In this document: one piece after another, positions 40,180 to 48,900 of the stretch
How positions within the stretch are numbered: position 1 is the stretch's first letter
Layout of the letters: each line of letters starts with the position of its first letter
Source of the DNA: Fibrobacter sp. UBA4375
GTDB taxonomy: Bacteria > Fibrobacterota > Fibrobacteria > Fibrobacterales > Fibrobacteraceae
Reading direction: 5' to 3'
NCBI GenBank assembly: GCA_002391195.1
Contig: DGRZ01000008.1
Coordinates: 14,306-78,305 of the forward strand
DNA: 64,000 nucleotides
Translations under genes and position numbers: made by a program
Notes under the pieces: model-generated
Databases searched by the model: none
Told to the model about the DNA's origin: nothing
The model's input: only the letters and a program-made list of their open reading frames with translations

Positions 40180-42633
40180 ATGGGTTTTAATTTCCGAGGG
40201 CTGGCCTTTAAGCAGTCCATGATGATCTTGACGGCTATTACGGTCGTGTTTGGCTTGATTTTTGCCATTATGGGTCAAAAGACTCAGGATATACTGAACA
40301 AGATTACCATCGAAAACGGTGAGGAAACCAGCCGGGCCAATGTGAACTACATTGACAAGCTGTTCAATTCAGGGAAACTTGTGGGCGATGACATTGCAGA
40401 AACCCTAGGCAAGAGGAAAATGACCAAGGCCGATTTGGATACCTTCCTGTTGCATTCCCTTACCAACGCCCGTAACCTGATTCCCCAGATTGTGGCTGTG
40501 GTGCTGGCCTATGAACCTGGCATGGGCCCGGAAACTCCCAAGGGTGAATTTATGCGTCTTGCCCGCTTTACCGAAAACGAAATCCGCCTGGTTACGGGAG
40601 CCAATTACCAGGACAAGGAATGGTATTCCAGCACCAAGGAAGGTAAGACCAGCCGTTGGCAGGAACCTTTTATTGGTGAGTTCGTTCCCGAACCCATTGC
40701 CGTCTATACCGTCCCTATTTTCCAGAAGGATAAAAATGGCGATGATGTTTTGGCGGGCGTTCTGGCCGTCGATATGTCTATCGAGTTCCTTAAAGACGAA
40801 ATCGCGACGATTCCTGTTTCTAACGGGGGCTATGCCCTGATCACCTCGGAAAATAATGTGGCTGTCGCTTACCCTAAAAGCATTGCCCAAGGGAAAAGAA
40901 ATCGTGAAATAGTGGTCAAGGAAATCCGCGGCAACAGCACCGTTGACTTTGACAGAAAAAATAGGGACCCAAGTGGGCTGTTTATGGGAACGGTGGCCGG
41001 CGGAGAAGAATCGGCCGTTTACTACACCAAAATCAACTCCAACAATTGGACCTTTATGGTGGTGTGGCCTGTCCAGAAGTTTTTGCAAGACCAGAGAGAC
41101 ACCCGCAAGCTTTTCTTGATACTTGCCCTGGGTGGTTATGGCGTTATTCTTGTCATCATCTTGCTGATTTCTTTCAGAGTGGCAAAGCCTCTCAAGGAGC
41201 TCGTTTTTGCGGCAAAGAAACTTGGCGGTGGAAATTTCGATGTGGATATTCCGAAGGTTTCTGGCCGTGACGAGGTGGCGGAATTTGCGACGGCTTTCTC
41301 GAATATGCTTTCTACGCTCAAGGCGCATATCGAAAAAGAGAAAGACATGAAACGGATTGAGCGGGAGCTGGACCTTGCCCGTAATATTCAGCTTTCCATG
41401 TTGCCCGGAGCCGAGCGCGACGAAAATTCCGAAGATGACCGCCATGAACTTGCCCCCTTCTTGCTCCCCGCAAAAGAAGTGGGAGGCGACTTCTACGATT
41501 TCTTCAAGATAGACAACGACCATCTTTGCATTGTGGTGGGCGATGTTTCCGGAAAGGGCGTTGCAGCGGCTCTGTTCATGATGGTGGCTCGAATAATCCT
41601 CCGTACCATGTCGAAGAACTTGAAGTCCGTAGTGGATGCCTTTAACAAGACGAATTATGCTCTGGCAAAGCGGAACAATTTGATGATGTTCGTGACGGTC
41701 TGGGCGGGAATTATCGACCTGCGCACGGGACATGTGGAGTTTGCCTCTGCCGGCCACAATCCTCCTGCGGTTCGCCACGAAGATGGTTCGGTGGAGTTTA
41801 TCCCTAGCCGCTCGGAACTGGTCATGGCGGCTATGGAAGATACTGTATATACCAAGCAGACCTATGACCTCAAGAAAGGCGATACCCTGTTCCTCTATAC
41901 CGACGGCGTGACGGAAGCGACCAATGACAAGGATGAACTGTTCGGCAACGACAGGCTTCTGGATGCCTTGAAAAGGGGTGGCCGGCAGAACACTTCTGAC
42001 ACGTGCACGCAGGTCAAGAGGGAGCTGGACGGCTTTGTGCAGAAGGCTCCGCAGTTCGATGACATTACCATGCTTGCTGTTAAGTTCAACGGAAGCGACG
42101 AACCCGTATGGGAACGCTACGAAAAGACGGTGAACGTGGCCGAAAACGACAAGGGCGCTCTCAAGTCCTTTGTACAGGATATCCTCACGCCTATGGACGG
42201 GGCAAAGAAGATGCAGATGAAGGACGCCTGGGAACGTTACGAAAAGATTGTGGACGTTGTTCCCGAGAACCAGGATATTCTGACGGCCTTTGTTGAGGGA
42301 ATCCTTGCTCCTATGGAAGGCTCCATGAAGTCCCAGATGCAAATCAATATCGCCATCGATGAAATCTACAGTAACATTGTCAAGTTCTCGGGTGCTAACG
42401 AGGTGACCTTGATTGTGGAAGTCCGAAAGGCGACGCTTTCGGCAAGGCTTACCTTTATCGACAACGGTAAGCCCTACGATCCTATCAAGCAGGCGGACCC
42501 TGACGTGACCCTGCCTCTTGAAGAAAGGGACATCGGAGGCCTCGGGATATTCATCGTGAAAAAGACCATGGATAGTGTCTGTTACCGCAGGAACGGCGAC
42601 AAGAACGAACTGGCCATCACCAAGACTTTGTAA
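40180..42633 (+). CDS. Sensor-HAMP-PP2C phosphatase fused to RsbW-like kinase domain (partner switching)
   Basis: The 817-residue inner-membrane protein has TM1 (about 13-31), a periplasmic Cache-like sensor domain (about 32-305, with NYQDKEWYSS and EPFIGEFVPEPIAVYTVPI), TM2 (about 310-333), HAMP (about 334-390), a linker helix, and a SpoIIE/RsbU PP2C phosphatase domain (about 405-625: AKEVGGDFYDFF, VVGDVSGKGVAAALFM, SAGHNPPA, LFLYTDGVTEATN, FDDITMLAVK). The C-terminal GHKL/HATPase domain (about 725-817) has INIAIDEIYSNI, DNGKPYDP and GGLGIFIVKK. Phosphatase and kinase therefore share one chain and could oppose each other on the STAS protein encoded next. Residues 644-683 and 684-723 are a tandem 40-residue duplication. 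Start at 40180 with AAGAGG upstream. Confidence 0.9.
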   Translation: MGFNFRGLAFKQSMMILTAITVVFGLIFAIMGQKTQDILNKITIENGEETSRANVNYIDKLFNSGKLVGDDIAETLGKRKMTKADLDTFLLHSLTNARNLIPQIVAVVLAYEPGMGPETPKGEFMRLARFTENEIRLVTGANYQDKEWYSSTKEGKTSRWQEPFIGEFVPEPIAVYTVPIFQKDKNGDDVLAGVLAVDMSIEFLKDEIATIPVSNGGYALITSENNVAVAYPKSIAQGKRNREIVVKEIRGNSTVDFDRKNRDPSGLFMGTVAGGEESAVYYTKINSNNWTFMVVWPVQKFLQDQRDTRKLFLILALGGYGVILVIILLISFRVAKPLKELVFAAKKLGGGNFDVDIPKVSGRDEVAEFATAFSNMLSTLKAHIEKEKDMKRIERELDLARNIQLSMLPGAERDENSEDDRHELAPFLLPAKEVGGDFYDFFKIDNDHLCIVVGDVSGKGVAAALFMMVARIILRTMSKNLKSVVDAFNKTNYALAKRNNLMMFVTVWAGIIDLRTGHVEFASAGHNPPAVRHEDGSVEFIPSRSELVMAAMEDTVYTKQTYDLKKGDTLFLYTDGVTEATNDKDELFGNDRLLDALKRGGRQNTSDTCTQVKRELDGFVQKAPQFDDITMLAVKFNGSDEPVWERYEKTVNVAENDKGALKSFVQDILTPMDGAKKMQMKDAWERYEKIVDVVPENQDILTAFVEGILAPMEGSMKSQMQINIAIDEIYSNIVKFSGANEVTLIVEVRKATLSARLTFIDNGKPYDPIKQADPDVTLPLEERDIGGLGIFIVKKTMDSVCYRRNGDKNELAITKTL
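42109..42348 (+). repeat. 120-bp tandem duplication inside the phosphatase-kinase gene
   Basis: Bases 42109-42228 and 42229-42348 encode two 40-residue copies starting WERYEK(T/I)V(N/D)V and ending G..K.QM, about half identical. The duplicated piece is the helix leading into the HATPase domain. Confidence 0.85.
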
Positions 42634-42652
42634 CTAAAAAAGGAACAATCTT

Positions 42653-42949
42653 ATGCAGATTACCAAGACTACTGAAAACGATAAGCTGACCCTTGCCCTT
42701 GAAGGGCGCCTGGATACCTTGACGGCCCCGCTGCTGGAAGCGGAAGTCGTGGGCAAGCTGGACGGGGTGAAAACCCTGGTGTTTGATTTCCAGAACCTGG
42801 CCTACGTTTCTTCGGCAGGACTCCGAATCCTGTTTATGGCCCAGAAGGTCATGAGCAAGCAGGGCCAGATGATTGTGAAGAACGTGAATTCCGACATTAA
42901 CGACATTTTCAGGGTTACGGGTTTTAGCAATATCCTGACAATTGAATGA
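42653..42949 (+). CDS. STAS-domain anti-sigma factor antagonist
   Basis: The 98-residue cytoplasmic protein has a single STAS fold with EGRLDTLTAP, the strand VFDFQNLAYVSSAGLRIL carrying the phospho-acceptor Ser53/Ser54, and a C-terminal helix (INDIFRVTGF). It is 20 bases downstream of the phosphatase-kinase gene with a good ribosome-binding site (AAAAAGGAAC). In partner-switching systems the kinase phosphorylates this serine and the PP2C domain removes it; the unphosphorylated form sequesters an anti-sigma factor or another target. No sigma factor is adjacent, so the output is unknown. Confidence 0.92.
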   Translation: MQITKTTENDKLTLALEGRLDTLTAPLLEAEVVGKLDGVKTLVFDFQNLAYVSSAGLRILFMAQKVMSKQGQMIVKNVNSDINDIFRVTGFSNILTIE

Positions 42950-43194
42950 GCCCTAGGGCGGCTCAGTGCGCCTTTGGGATTTCGTGGAAGTGGATCTCGT
43001 CGTGCCAAATCTTTTGAAAAAAATGGCAGTTTTGGTGCTTGAACCGCAAACCGTCAGCACAGGCTTTCGTGAAAAAGAACGTCCTTCCCGTCATTTTCTT
43101 AATCCTAGACCCCTAATCCCTGGCCCCTAATTACTATCTTTCCCCCCGTTGATTTTTATTAACAGTTCACTTAATTAAATGGACAGATTCCAAT
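42950..43194. other. Intergenic region before the decarboxylase cluster
   Basis: A 245-bp gap without a gene. It contains a weak sigma-54-like match (TGGCA then GC ten bases after GG, 43024-43038), a short AATCCTAGACCCCTAATCCC repeat (about 43101-43130) and an ATTACTATCTTTCCC promoter-like box (about 43130-43144). Confidence 0.4.
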
Positions 43195-44067
43195 ATGAAC
43201 GAAACAGAACAACTCACAGCTGATTCCTCGGCCCAGGTTGTGGATTCTGCACCTCAGAATGCAGCAGTCGCAGCCGCCGTTGAAGCTGCTGAACAACCGG
43301 CGCTTGTGGCAAGCGAACCTGTAGCACAGGTGAAGGGCAAGTTCGACGAACAGCTCGCTCTGATGCAGGCTTCCGATGCCGCCCAGGTGCAGGCCCAGCT
43401 CTCCATGCCCCACATGGACGATTCCATGGTCTACAAGATTGTGGAAACCCATGCTGGCAACCACGCCGTGCTTTACAAGACTTACGAACAGGCCGTGCTT
43501 GCCCGCGATGTTCGCGATTCCATCGAGAACGCCGCTGGCCACAAGGTGCTCCCCATCGCCAAGGCGAAGCTCGGGTCCACCTACTGCAAGGGCCAGTACT
43601 CCACCGAACAGGGCTGCAAGGGCGAAGCCGACACCTTCGGCATCGGCTCCCTGGTTGAATTCCAGGCCACGGGCCTCATAGTGGTGATGGTGGTGATTAT
43701 CGGTCTCACGGTGCTCTGCTACCTCATGAGCTTCATTATGGCGAAGCTGGGTCTCAACAAGACTAAGACTCCGGCACCTGCGGTCAAGGCAACTCCTGCT
43801 GCTGCCGCTGCGGCCCCGAAGACCATCGGCCCTGCCCACTGTGACTGGGACCCGAACGCAAAGAGCGTGCACCCGGGCTTCACCAACAAGCAGCTCCAGG
43901 CTTTCCTCGGCATTGCAGCCGTGGCCGCCCTGGAAGAACACCCCGGCATGACCAACGATCAGTTCCTTGCCCTGGTGACCGCCGCTGCAACCCAGGCCAT
44001 TGGTCAGCCCTGCCGCGTGACCGCCTACAGAAACATTAACTCCCCTGCTTGGACGATTGTCAAGTAA
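43195..44067 (+). CDS. Sodium-pump decarboxylase gamma-subunit-like protein (OadG type)
   Basis: The 290-residue protein has a Gln/Ala-rich N-terminal region (1-150), one membrane helix (about 161-182, LIVVMVVIIGLTVLCYLMSF), an Ala/Pro/Lys linker and a C-terminal domain with AFLGIAAVAALEEHPGMTNDQF and VTAYRNINSPAWTI. The helix plus Ala/Pro linker and its place directly before the biotin carrier and beta subunits identify it as the gamma-type anchor of a sodium-translocating decarboxylase. The alpha (carboxyltransferase) subunit is not in the window. Strong codon bias (CTC, AAG, GCC) suggests high expression. It is larger than usual gamma subunits because of the N-terminal region, whose role is unknown. 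Confidence 0.8.
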   Translation: MNETEQLTADSSAQVVDSAPQNAAVAAAVEAAEQPALVASEPVAQVKGKFDEQLALMQASDAAQVQAQLSMPHMDDSMVYKIVETHAGNHAVLYKTYEQAVLARDVRDSIENAAGHKVLPIAKAKLGSTYCKGQYSTEQGCKGEADTFGIGSLVEFQATGLIVVMVVIIGLTVLCYLMSFIMAKLGLNKTKTPAPAVKATPAAAAAAPKTIGPAHCDWDPNAKSVHPGFTNKQLQAFLGIAAVAALEEHPGMTNDQFLALVTAAATQAIGQPCRVTAYRNINSPAWTIVK

Positions 44068-44113
44068 GGCAAACTTTTAAAACTCAACAGGCTTAAAGCC
44101 AGGAAAAATCAAA

Positions 44114-44473
44114 ATGAAGAAAACAGTCCGTATCAGTTTCGAAGGCAAGACCTACGACGTCGAAGTAGAAGTTCTTGATTCCGCCGTTGCCGCAGCTCCT
44201 GCTGCTCCCGTGGCCGCTGCCCCCGCTGCCGCTCCTGCCGCAGCCCCTGCCGCTGCCGGTGGTACCGAAGTGAAGTGCCCGCTGGCCGGTTCCGTGTTCA
44301 AGCTGAAGGTCAAGGTTGGCGATAAGGTTGAAGCCAATCAGGAAGTGGCTATCATCGAAGCCCTCAAGATGGAAAACCCGGTGGTGGCTCCTTGCGCCGG
44401 TACCGTGAACTCCATCGCCGTCAAGGAAACCGACACCGTCGTTGACGGTCAGACCCTCATGACCATTGCCTAA
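44114..44473 (+). CDS. Biotin carboxyl carrier protein of sodium-pump decarboxylase
   Basis: The 119-residue protein has an N-terminal strand region (VRISFEGKTYDVEVEVL), an Ala/Pro-rich hinge (about 30-55) and a biotinyl-lipoyl domain with the biotinylation motif EALKMENPV, Lys85 being the biotin site. It carries CO2 from the carboxyltransferase to the membrane beta subunit. Together with the flanking genes it fits a methylmalonyl-CoA, oxaloacetate or glutaconyl-CoA decarboxylase; methylmalonyl-CoA is plausible in a succinate/propionate-pathway organism but unproven. 14 bases before the beta-subunit start. Confidence 0.93.
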   Translation: MKKTVRISFEGKTYDVEVEVLDSAVAAAPAAPVAAAPAAAPAAAPAAAGGTEVKCPLAGSVFKLKVKVGDKVEANQEVAIIEALKMENPVVAPCAGTVNSIAVKETDTVVDGQTLMTIA

Positions 44474-44486
44474 GAGGTACCGCTAG

Positions 44487-45647
44487 ATGAGTTCACTCTT
44501 AAATTCGGTCGTTGAGTTCGCAGGCGACACCGGATTCACATACGTCACCGGCCCTATGGTGATCATGTGGATCGTGAGTTTCGTCCTGATGTACTTGGCG
44601 ATTGTCAAAAAGTACGAGCCGCTGCTGCTCTTGCCGATTTCCCTCGGTGCGCTGGCGGTGAATATCCCGAGTGCCGGTTTCTACGACGGCGGCTGGAGCA
44701 TCGAAGGCATGTTCACGCCCACTGCCGGCCTCTACTACTACATCAGCCAGGGTATCCACCTGGAACTGTTCCCGCCCATCATCTTCTTGGGCGTGGGCGC
44801 CATGACGGACTTCGGACCGCTTATCGCCAACCCCCGCACGCTGCTTCTCGGCGGTGGCGCCCAGTTCGGCGTGTTCGCGACCATGTTCTGTGCCGTGGCT
44901 TTCGGTGGCTTTACTCTCGGTGAAGCGGCCTCCATCGGTATCATCGGCGGCGCCGACGGTCCCACCTCCATCTTCACTGCAAACAAACTCGCAAAGCACC
45001 TGATTGGACCTATCGCCGTGGCGGCCTACACCTACATGGCTCTCGTCCCGCTCATCCAGCCGCCTATCATGCGGCTCATGACCAACGACAAGGAACGCAA
45101 GATCCGCATGAAGGCTCTCCGCCAGGTGAGCAAGGCCGAACGCATCGTGTTCGCCGTGATGGTGATGATCGTCTGCATCCTCGTGGTGCCCGATGCTTCT
45201 GCACTTATCATCATGCTCATGCTCGGCAACATCTTCAAGGAAGCCGGCGTCGTGGAACGCTTGGTGAAGACCTCTTCCAACGAGCTCATGAACATCGTGA
45301 CCATCTTCCTCGGTACTTCCGTGGGCCTCACGATGTCTGCCGACATCTTCCTGAAGCCGCAGACCCTCATGATTATCGCTATGGGCGTTGTCGCCTTCGG
45401 TTTCTCGACCGCTGCCGGCCTCTTCCTCGCGAAGATCATGAACTGGTGCTCCCCGAAGAACCCCGTGAACCCGCTCATCGGTTCTGCAGGCGTGTCCGCC
45501 GTGCCGATGGCTGCACGTGTTTCCCAGGTGGAAGGTGCCAAGTATGACCCGCAGAACTTCTTGCTGATGCACGCCATGGGACCCAACGTGGCTGGCGTTA
45601 TCGGTACCGCAGTCTGCGCCGGTTACATGATTTCCAGACTCTCGTAG
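44487..45647 (+). CDS. Sodium ion-translocating decarboxylase beta subunit
   Basis: The 386-residue integral membrane protein couples decarboxylation of carboxybiotin to export of sodium ions. Family motifs are PPIIFLGVGAMTDFGPLIANP, LGGGAQFGVFAT, the conserved GIIGGADGPTSIF, NPLIGSAGVSAVPMAARVSQ and the C-terminal LMHAMGPNVAGVIGTAV. About nine to eleven membrane helices are apparent. Last gene of the gamma-biotin carrier-beta cluster, ending about 80 bases before a strong terminator (45728-45765). Decarboxylation-driven sodium export would help energise a fermentative cell. Confidence 0.95.
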   Translation: MSSLLNSVVEFAGDTGFTYVTGPMVIMWIVSFVLMYLAIVKKYEPLLLLPISLGALAVNIPSAGFYDGGWSIEGMFTPTAGLYYYISQGIHLELFPPIIFLGVGAMTDFGPLIANPRTLLLGGGAQFGVFATMFCAVAFGGFTLGEAASIGIIGGADGPTSIFTANKLAKHLIGPIAVAAYTYMALVPLIQPPIMRLMTNDKERKIRMKALRQVSKAERIVFAVMVMIVCILVVPDASALIIMLMLGNIFKEAGVVERLVKTSSNELMNIVTIFLGTSVGLTMSADIFLKPQTLMIIAMGVVAFGFSTAAGLFLAKIMNWCSPKNPVNPLIGSAGVSAVPMAARVSQVEGAKYDPQNFLLMHAMGPNVAGVIGTAVCAGYMISRLS

Positions 45648-45669
45648 TCTAGGTGTCATGGCGAGCCTG

Positions 45670-45688
45670 CCCCGGGACAAGTCCGGGG
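45670..45688. repeat. Dispersed hairpin repeat (CCCCGG..CAAG..CCGGGG type)
   Basis: CCCCGGGACAAGTCCGGGG, preceded by GTCATGGCGAGCC, follows the beta-subunit stop. The GTCAT start and CAAG-containing loop match the hairpin family seen at 12539, 13645 and 18992. Confidence 0.5.
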
Positions 45689-45727
45689 TAAACTATAGGG
45701 CGTGGCCATCACGGACCAACGTTACGC

Positions 45728-45765
45728 AAAGGAAAGCCCTCGGCAATTGCCGGGGGCTCCTTTTT
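45728..45765 (+). terminator. Terminator of the sodium-pump decarboxylase cluster
   Basis: AGCCCTCGGCAATTGCCGGGGGCT forms a long stem (one T-G pair), extended by AAAGGA/TCCTTT and followed by TTTTTG. Confidence 0.9.
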
Positions 45766-45832
45766 GTATTGGACCATTATTTCCGTCATAAAACATTCAC
45801 GGGCTCTTGATTTTATCTTTCAAAAATACCAT

Positions 45833-45870
45833 ACTGAAAGAAAATTCAGTGAAAAATAATTCAGTATAAT
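45833..45870 (+). promoter_or_regulatory. Promoter with ACTGAA/TTCAGT repeats before the GLUG protein gene
   Basis: ACTGAA (45833) pairs with TTCAGT (45845), and TTCAGTAT recurs at 45860-45867 overlapping a consensus TATAAT (45865-45870). The three half-sites could form an operator that blocks the -10 box. A second box, TAAATT (45917-45922), lies six bases before the ATG and would give a leaderless transcript. Confidence 0.45.
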
Positions 45871-45928
45871 GGGTTTTTATGTTTTTGGGCTGAAGGCTTT
45901 TCTGATTGATGTTTTCTAAATTAAGAAT

Positions 45929-48900
45929 ATGTGCGTGAAAATCCAAACATTTCTCGGTGTAGCCATATTGCTGTTCGTAGGCCAGTTGTTTGCGGCAAAT
46001 GGTTTTATGGCGGGGGATGGCTCCTCTGAAAATCCATTTCAGATTGAAGATTACGAAGATTTGAAGGCCATAGGCAAGGGTGTTTACCTCTATTCCTCAA
46101 ATTATGTTTTGACAGGCGATATTGATGCTTCGGCTTCAATGGACGAAATGTGTAATGAGGACGGTTGTAACGGCTTTGTTCCTATCGGTATGAATAAAGA
46201 CGCTACAGCTAGTACCATATTTGGGGGCGCGATTAACGGAGATAACCATACTATTTCCAATCTGACTATTTGGTTTCCTTGTGAGGCGAATGTCGCTTTT
46301 ATTTCTTATTTGGGTGGCTCTGTTGCCAATTTGAATTTTGACCATATTCGTGTAACGGGACGCACAACGGGATTTGACCATGTTGCAGGTGTTGCTGCCA
46401 AACAGACGGGTTCCATCAGAAATGTGCATATAACGAATGGATTCGTATTGGGGCGAAGCTATGTCGGTGGCATTGCTGGTGAAGTCGTATCCCCTTCTGG
46501 AGGACAGGCTGTCCTCGAAGATGTGTCTTTTCAGGGAGAAATCAAGGGCTTGTGGGGGGTTGGTGGAATTGCAGGCAAATCAGACGTAGCGATTAACCAT
46601 GCCTCTGCTGATGTGAATATCATCGTCATGGAAAAAGGAGCCGGCGGAATTGTTGGATTTGGTGATGCGTATCTATCTCAGTCCCATGGTACGATTACGC
46701 CTACAGAAGCGGGAGTAGACGAAGTAGGAGGAATCTCTGGAAACGGAACGGTTTATAGTTGTTTTTCCACAATGGATCTGATTCGTTCATCGGGCGTTTC
46801 TTTTGATGAAAAAATCGGTGGAATTGTTGGCAAGGGCGACGCCTATTTTTCTTATATCCATGGAACTGTTGAAGGAACGGATTATGTAGGAGGCCTTGTT
46901 GGAATGGGCAAGGTCGAAAACTCCTATGCAATAGGTACAGTACGTGGAAGTAAATATGTTGGCGGTGCTGTTGGTTCTGGTTCTGTTAGGTATTCTTATG
47001 CGGCTAGCGTAGTTCAAGGAGATGAGGCTGTTGGTGGGCTTGTGGGGAGTGTCTCGGGAAACAATGCGGTTGTAAGTTCGTATTGGAATGTTGAAATTTC
47101 AGGCCTTGATGCTAGTGCGGGTGGGGTTGGTCTTTCAACGGCAGAAATGATGAGTTTTACATCGTTTGTGGATTGGAGTACCTTGGGTTATGATGAATAT
47201 CACTATTGGGCAATTGACGAAGGCAGGTCTTTCCCCTATTTGGACATAAATCCATTTTCGAAAAAGTCGCAAGTTCCGATTGCCATTCCGACAGCTGCTG
47301 CAAAATGGCAAGAAAATCCGTTGGTCGCTTCACTTGTAGATGTGGATGGAGAACTTATTGGTAAGTGGCTTGGGTGGGCTCAAAGGAATAATTCTGGTGA
47401 TTCCGGCGACAGTGACTCGCTTTATTACGGGTATAGGATTGGAGCGGTGAACGGGCGGGATACCGTTTGGGGAACATCTAGTTATATGGCGGTTCCGAAT
47501 AAGATTGAAATTTCATCTTTTGCCCAACTTCAGAAAATCGGAAATCATATTGCATATCCACTTGAGGCAAATTATGAATTGACTGCGGATATTGATGGTC
47601 TTGGTCAGAATTTTGAACCCATTGGTGACAGTGTTCATGCGTTTGTAGGTGTTTTTGATGGAAAAAAACATACTATCAGAAACCTACAGATAGGAAATGA
47701 AAAACGTGATTTTTCGGGCTTTTTTGGATATGCGCAAAATGCCGTGATTCAAAATTTGAAATTAATGAACGTGAAAGTTACAGGTTGTTGGTTCGTTGGA
47801 GCCATGGCGGGATCAACAAAGAATTCCGTAGTTACAAATGTGATTTCGCTCAATGGAGATGTGGAGGGCGAATCTTTTGTGGGCGGTTTGATTGGGGAAG
47901 CTGTTGGAGGGAATATTGCCATTGTTGCAACAACGGGAAATATCAAGGGTGATGATTATATTGGCGGAGTGGTTGGTGACTTGTCCGCTTCCATAAATGA
48001 TGCCTTTTCCATCAATGTCATAAAAGGATATGAATATGTCGGCGGCGTTTTCGGTTATGTTGAATCTTATGCACCGATTGTTCGTCGTGTTTATTCTGCA
48101 AGTATGATTAAAGCTCCCGACGGACGAGGCCTGGCGGCGTCTGCGCTATATGTTGCTTTGGATCCGAGTACCTGTTTCTTTGATGGAACAGTAGCTCAGG
48201 TAGAAAGTGGTGGACTTCCGACAGCGAGTATGCTGAAGCAAGAAACATACAGTACATACGATTTTGATGCCGTATGGGAAATTCAGGAGGATATTTCATA
48301 TCCGTATTTTAAGGGTATGGGTCAGATGGAGCCGGGAAAGCTTGATGATGATGGAACGGTAAATTTTCTTGCGGGTAAGGGAACAGAAAGAAATCCTTAC
48401 CAAATTCACAATTATGAAGAACTTAAGTATATCGGAAAATACGAATACACTCTTGATAAGTATTACAAGTTAATGGGCAATATCGATGCATCTCTTTCAA
48501 AAAGGGAAAATTGCAATGCTGATGGCTCTATATGTAAGGGTTTTGAACCAATTGGTGAATTTAGTGGTGTTTTTATTGGCGATAATAAGATTATTGCGGG
48601 CTTGAATATTAACCGCTCTGATGAGGATTCTGTGGGCCTTTTTCGCGCACTTGCAAAAAAGGCTAGGGTGACTGGAATCGTTTTTGATACAACTTCTTAC
48701 TTTGGCGAAGACTATACACGTGGTGACAGTAGTGATAAGGGCTTTGTTCGGGGCAAGAACTATGTTGGCACTCTTGCAGGCGTTGATAACGGAGCTGTAG
48801 TTGAGAATATTTTTGTAAAAAACGATGTCATGGGTGATAACTATGTTGGCTCTGTTGTTGGGAAAAAGACTTCGGGAACCATAGAAAGAAGTGCGTCGAG

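Noticed and set aside
40405..42342. A 645-codon minus-strand open frame opposite the phosphatase-kinase gene.
   Set aside because: Shadow of a gene with clear PP2C and HATPase motifs.
43024..43038. Second sigma-54 promoter before the decarboxylase cluster.
   Set aside because: GG and GC spacing is right but the downstream element reads GGTGC instead of TTGC; kept only as a weak match in the intergenic entry.
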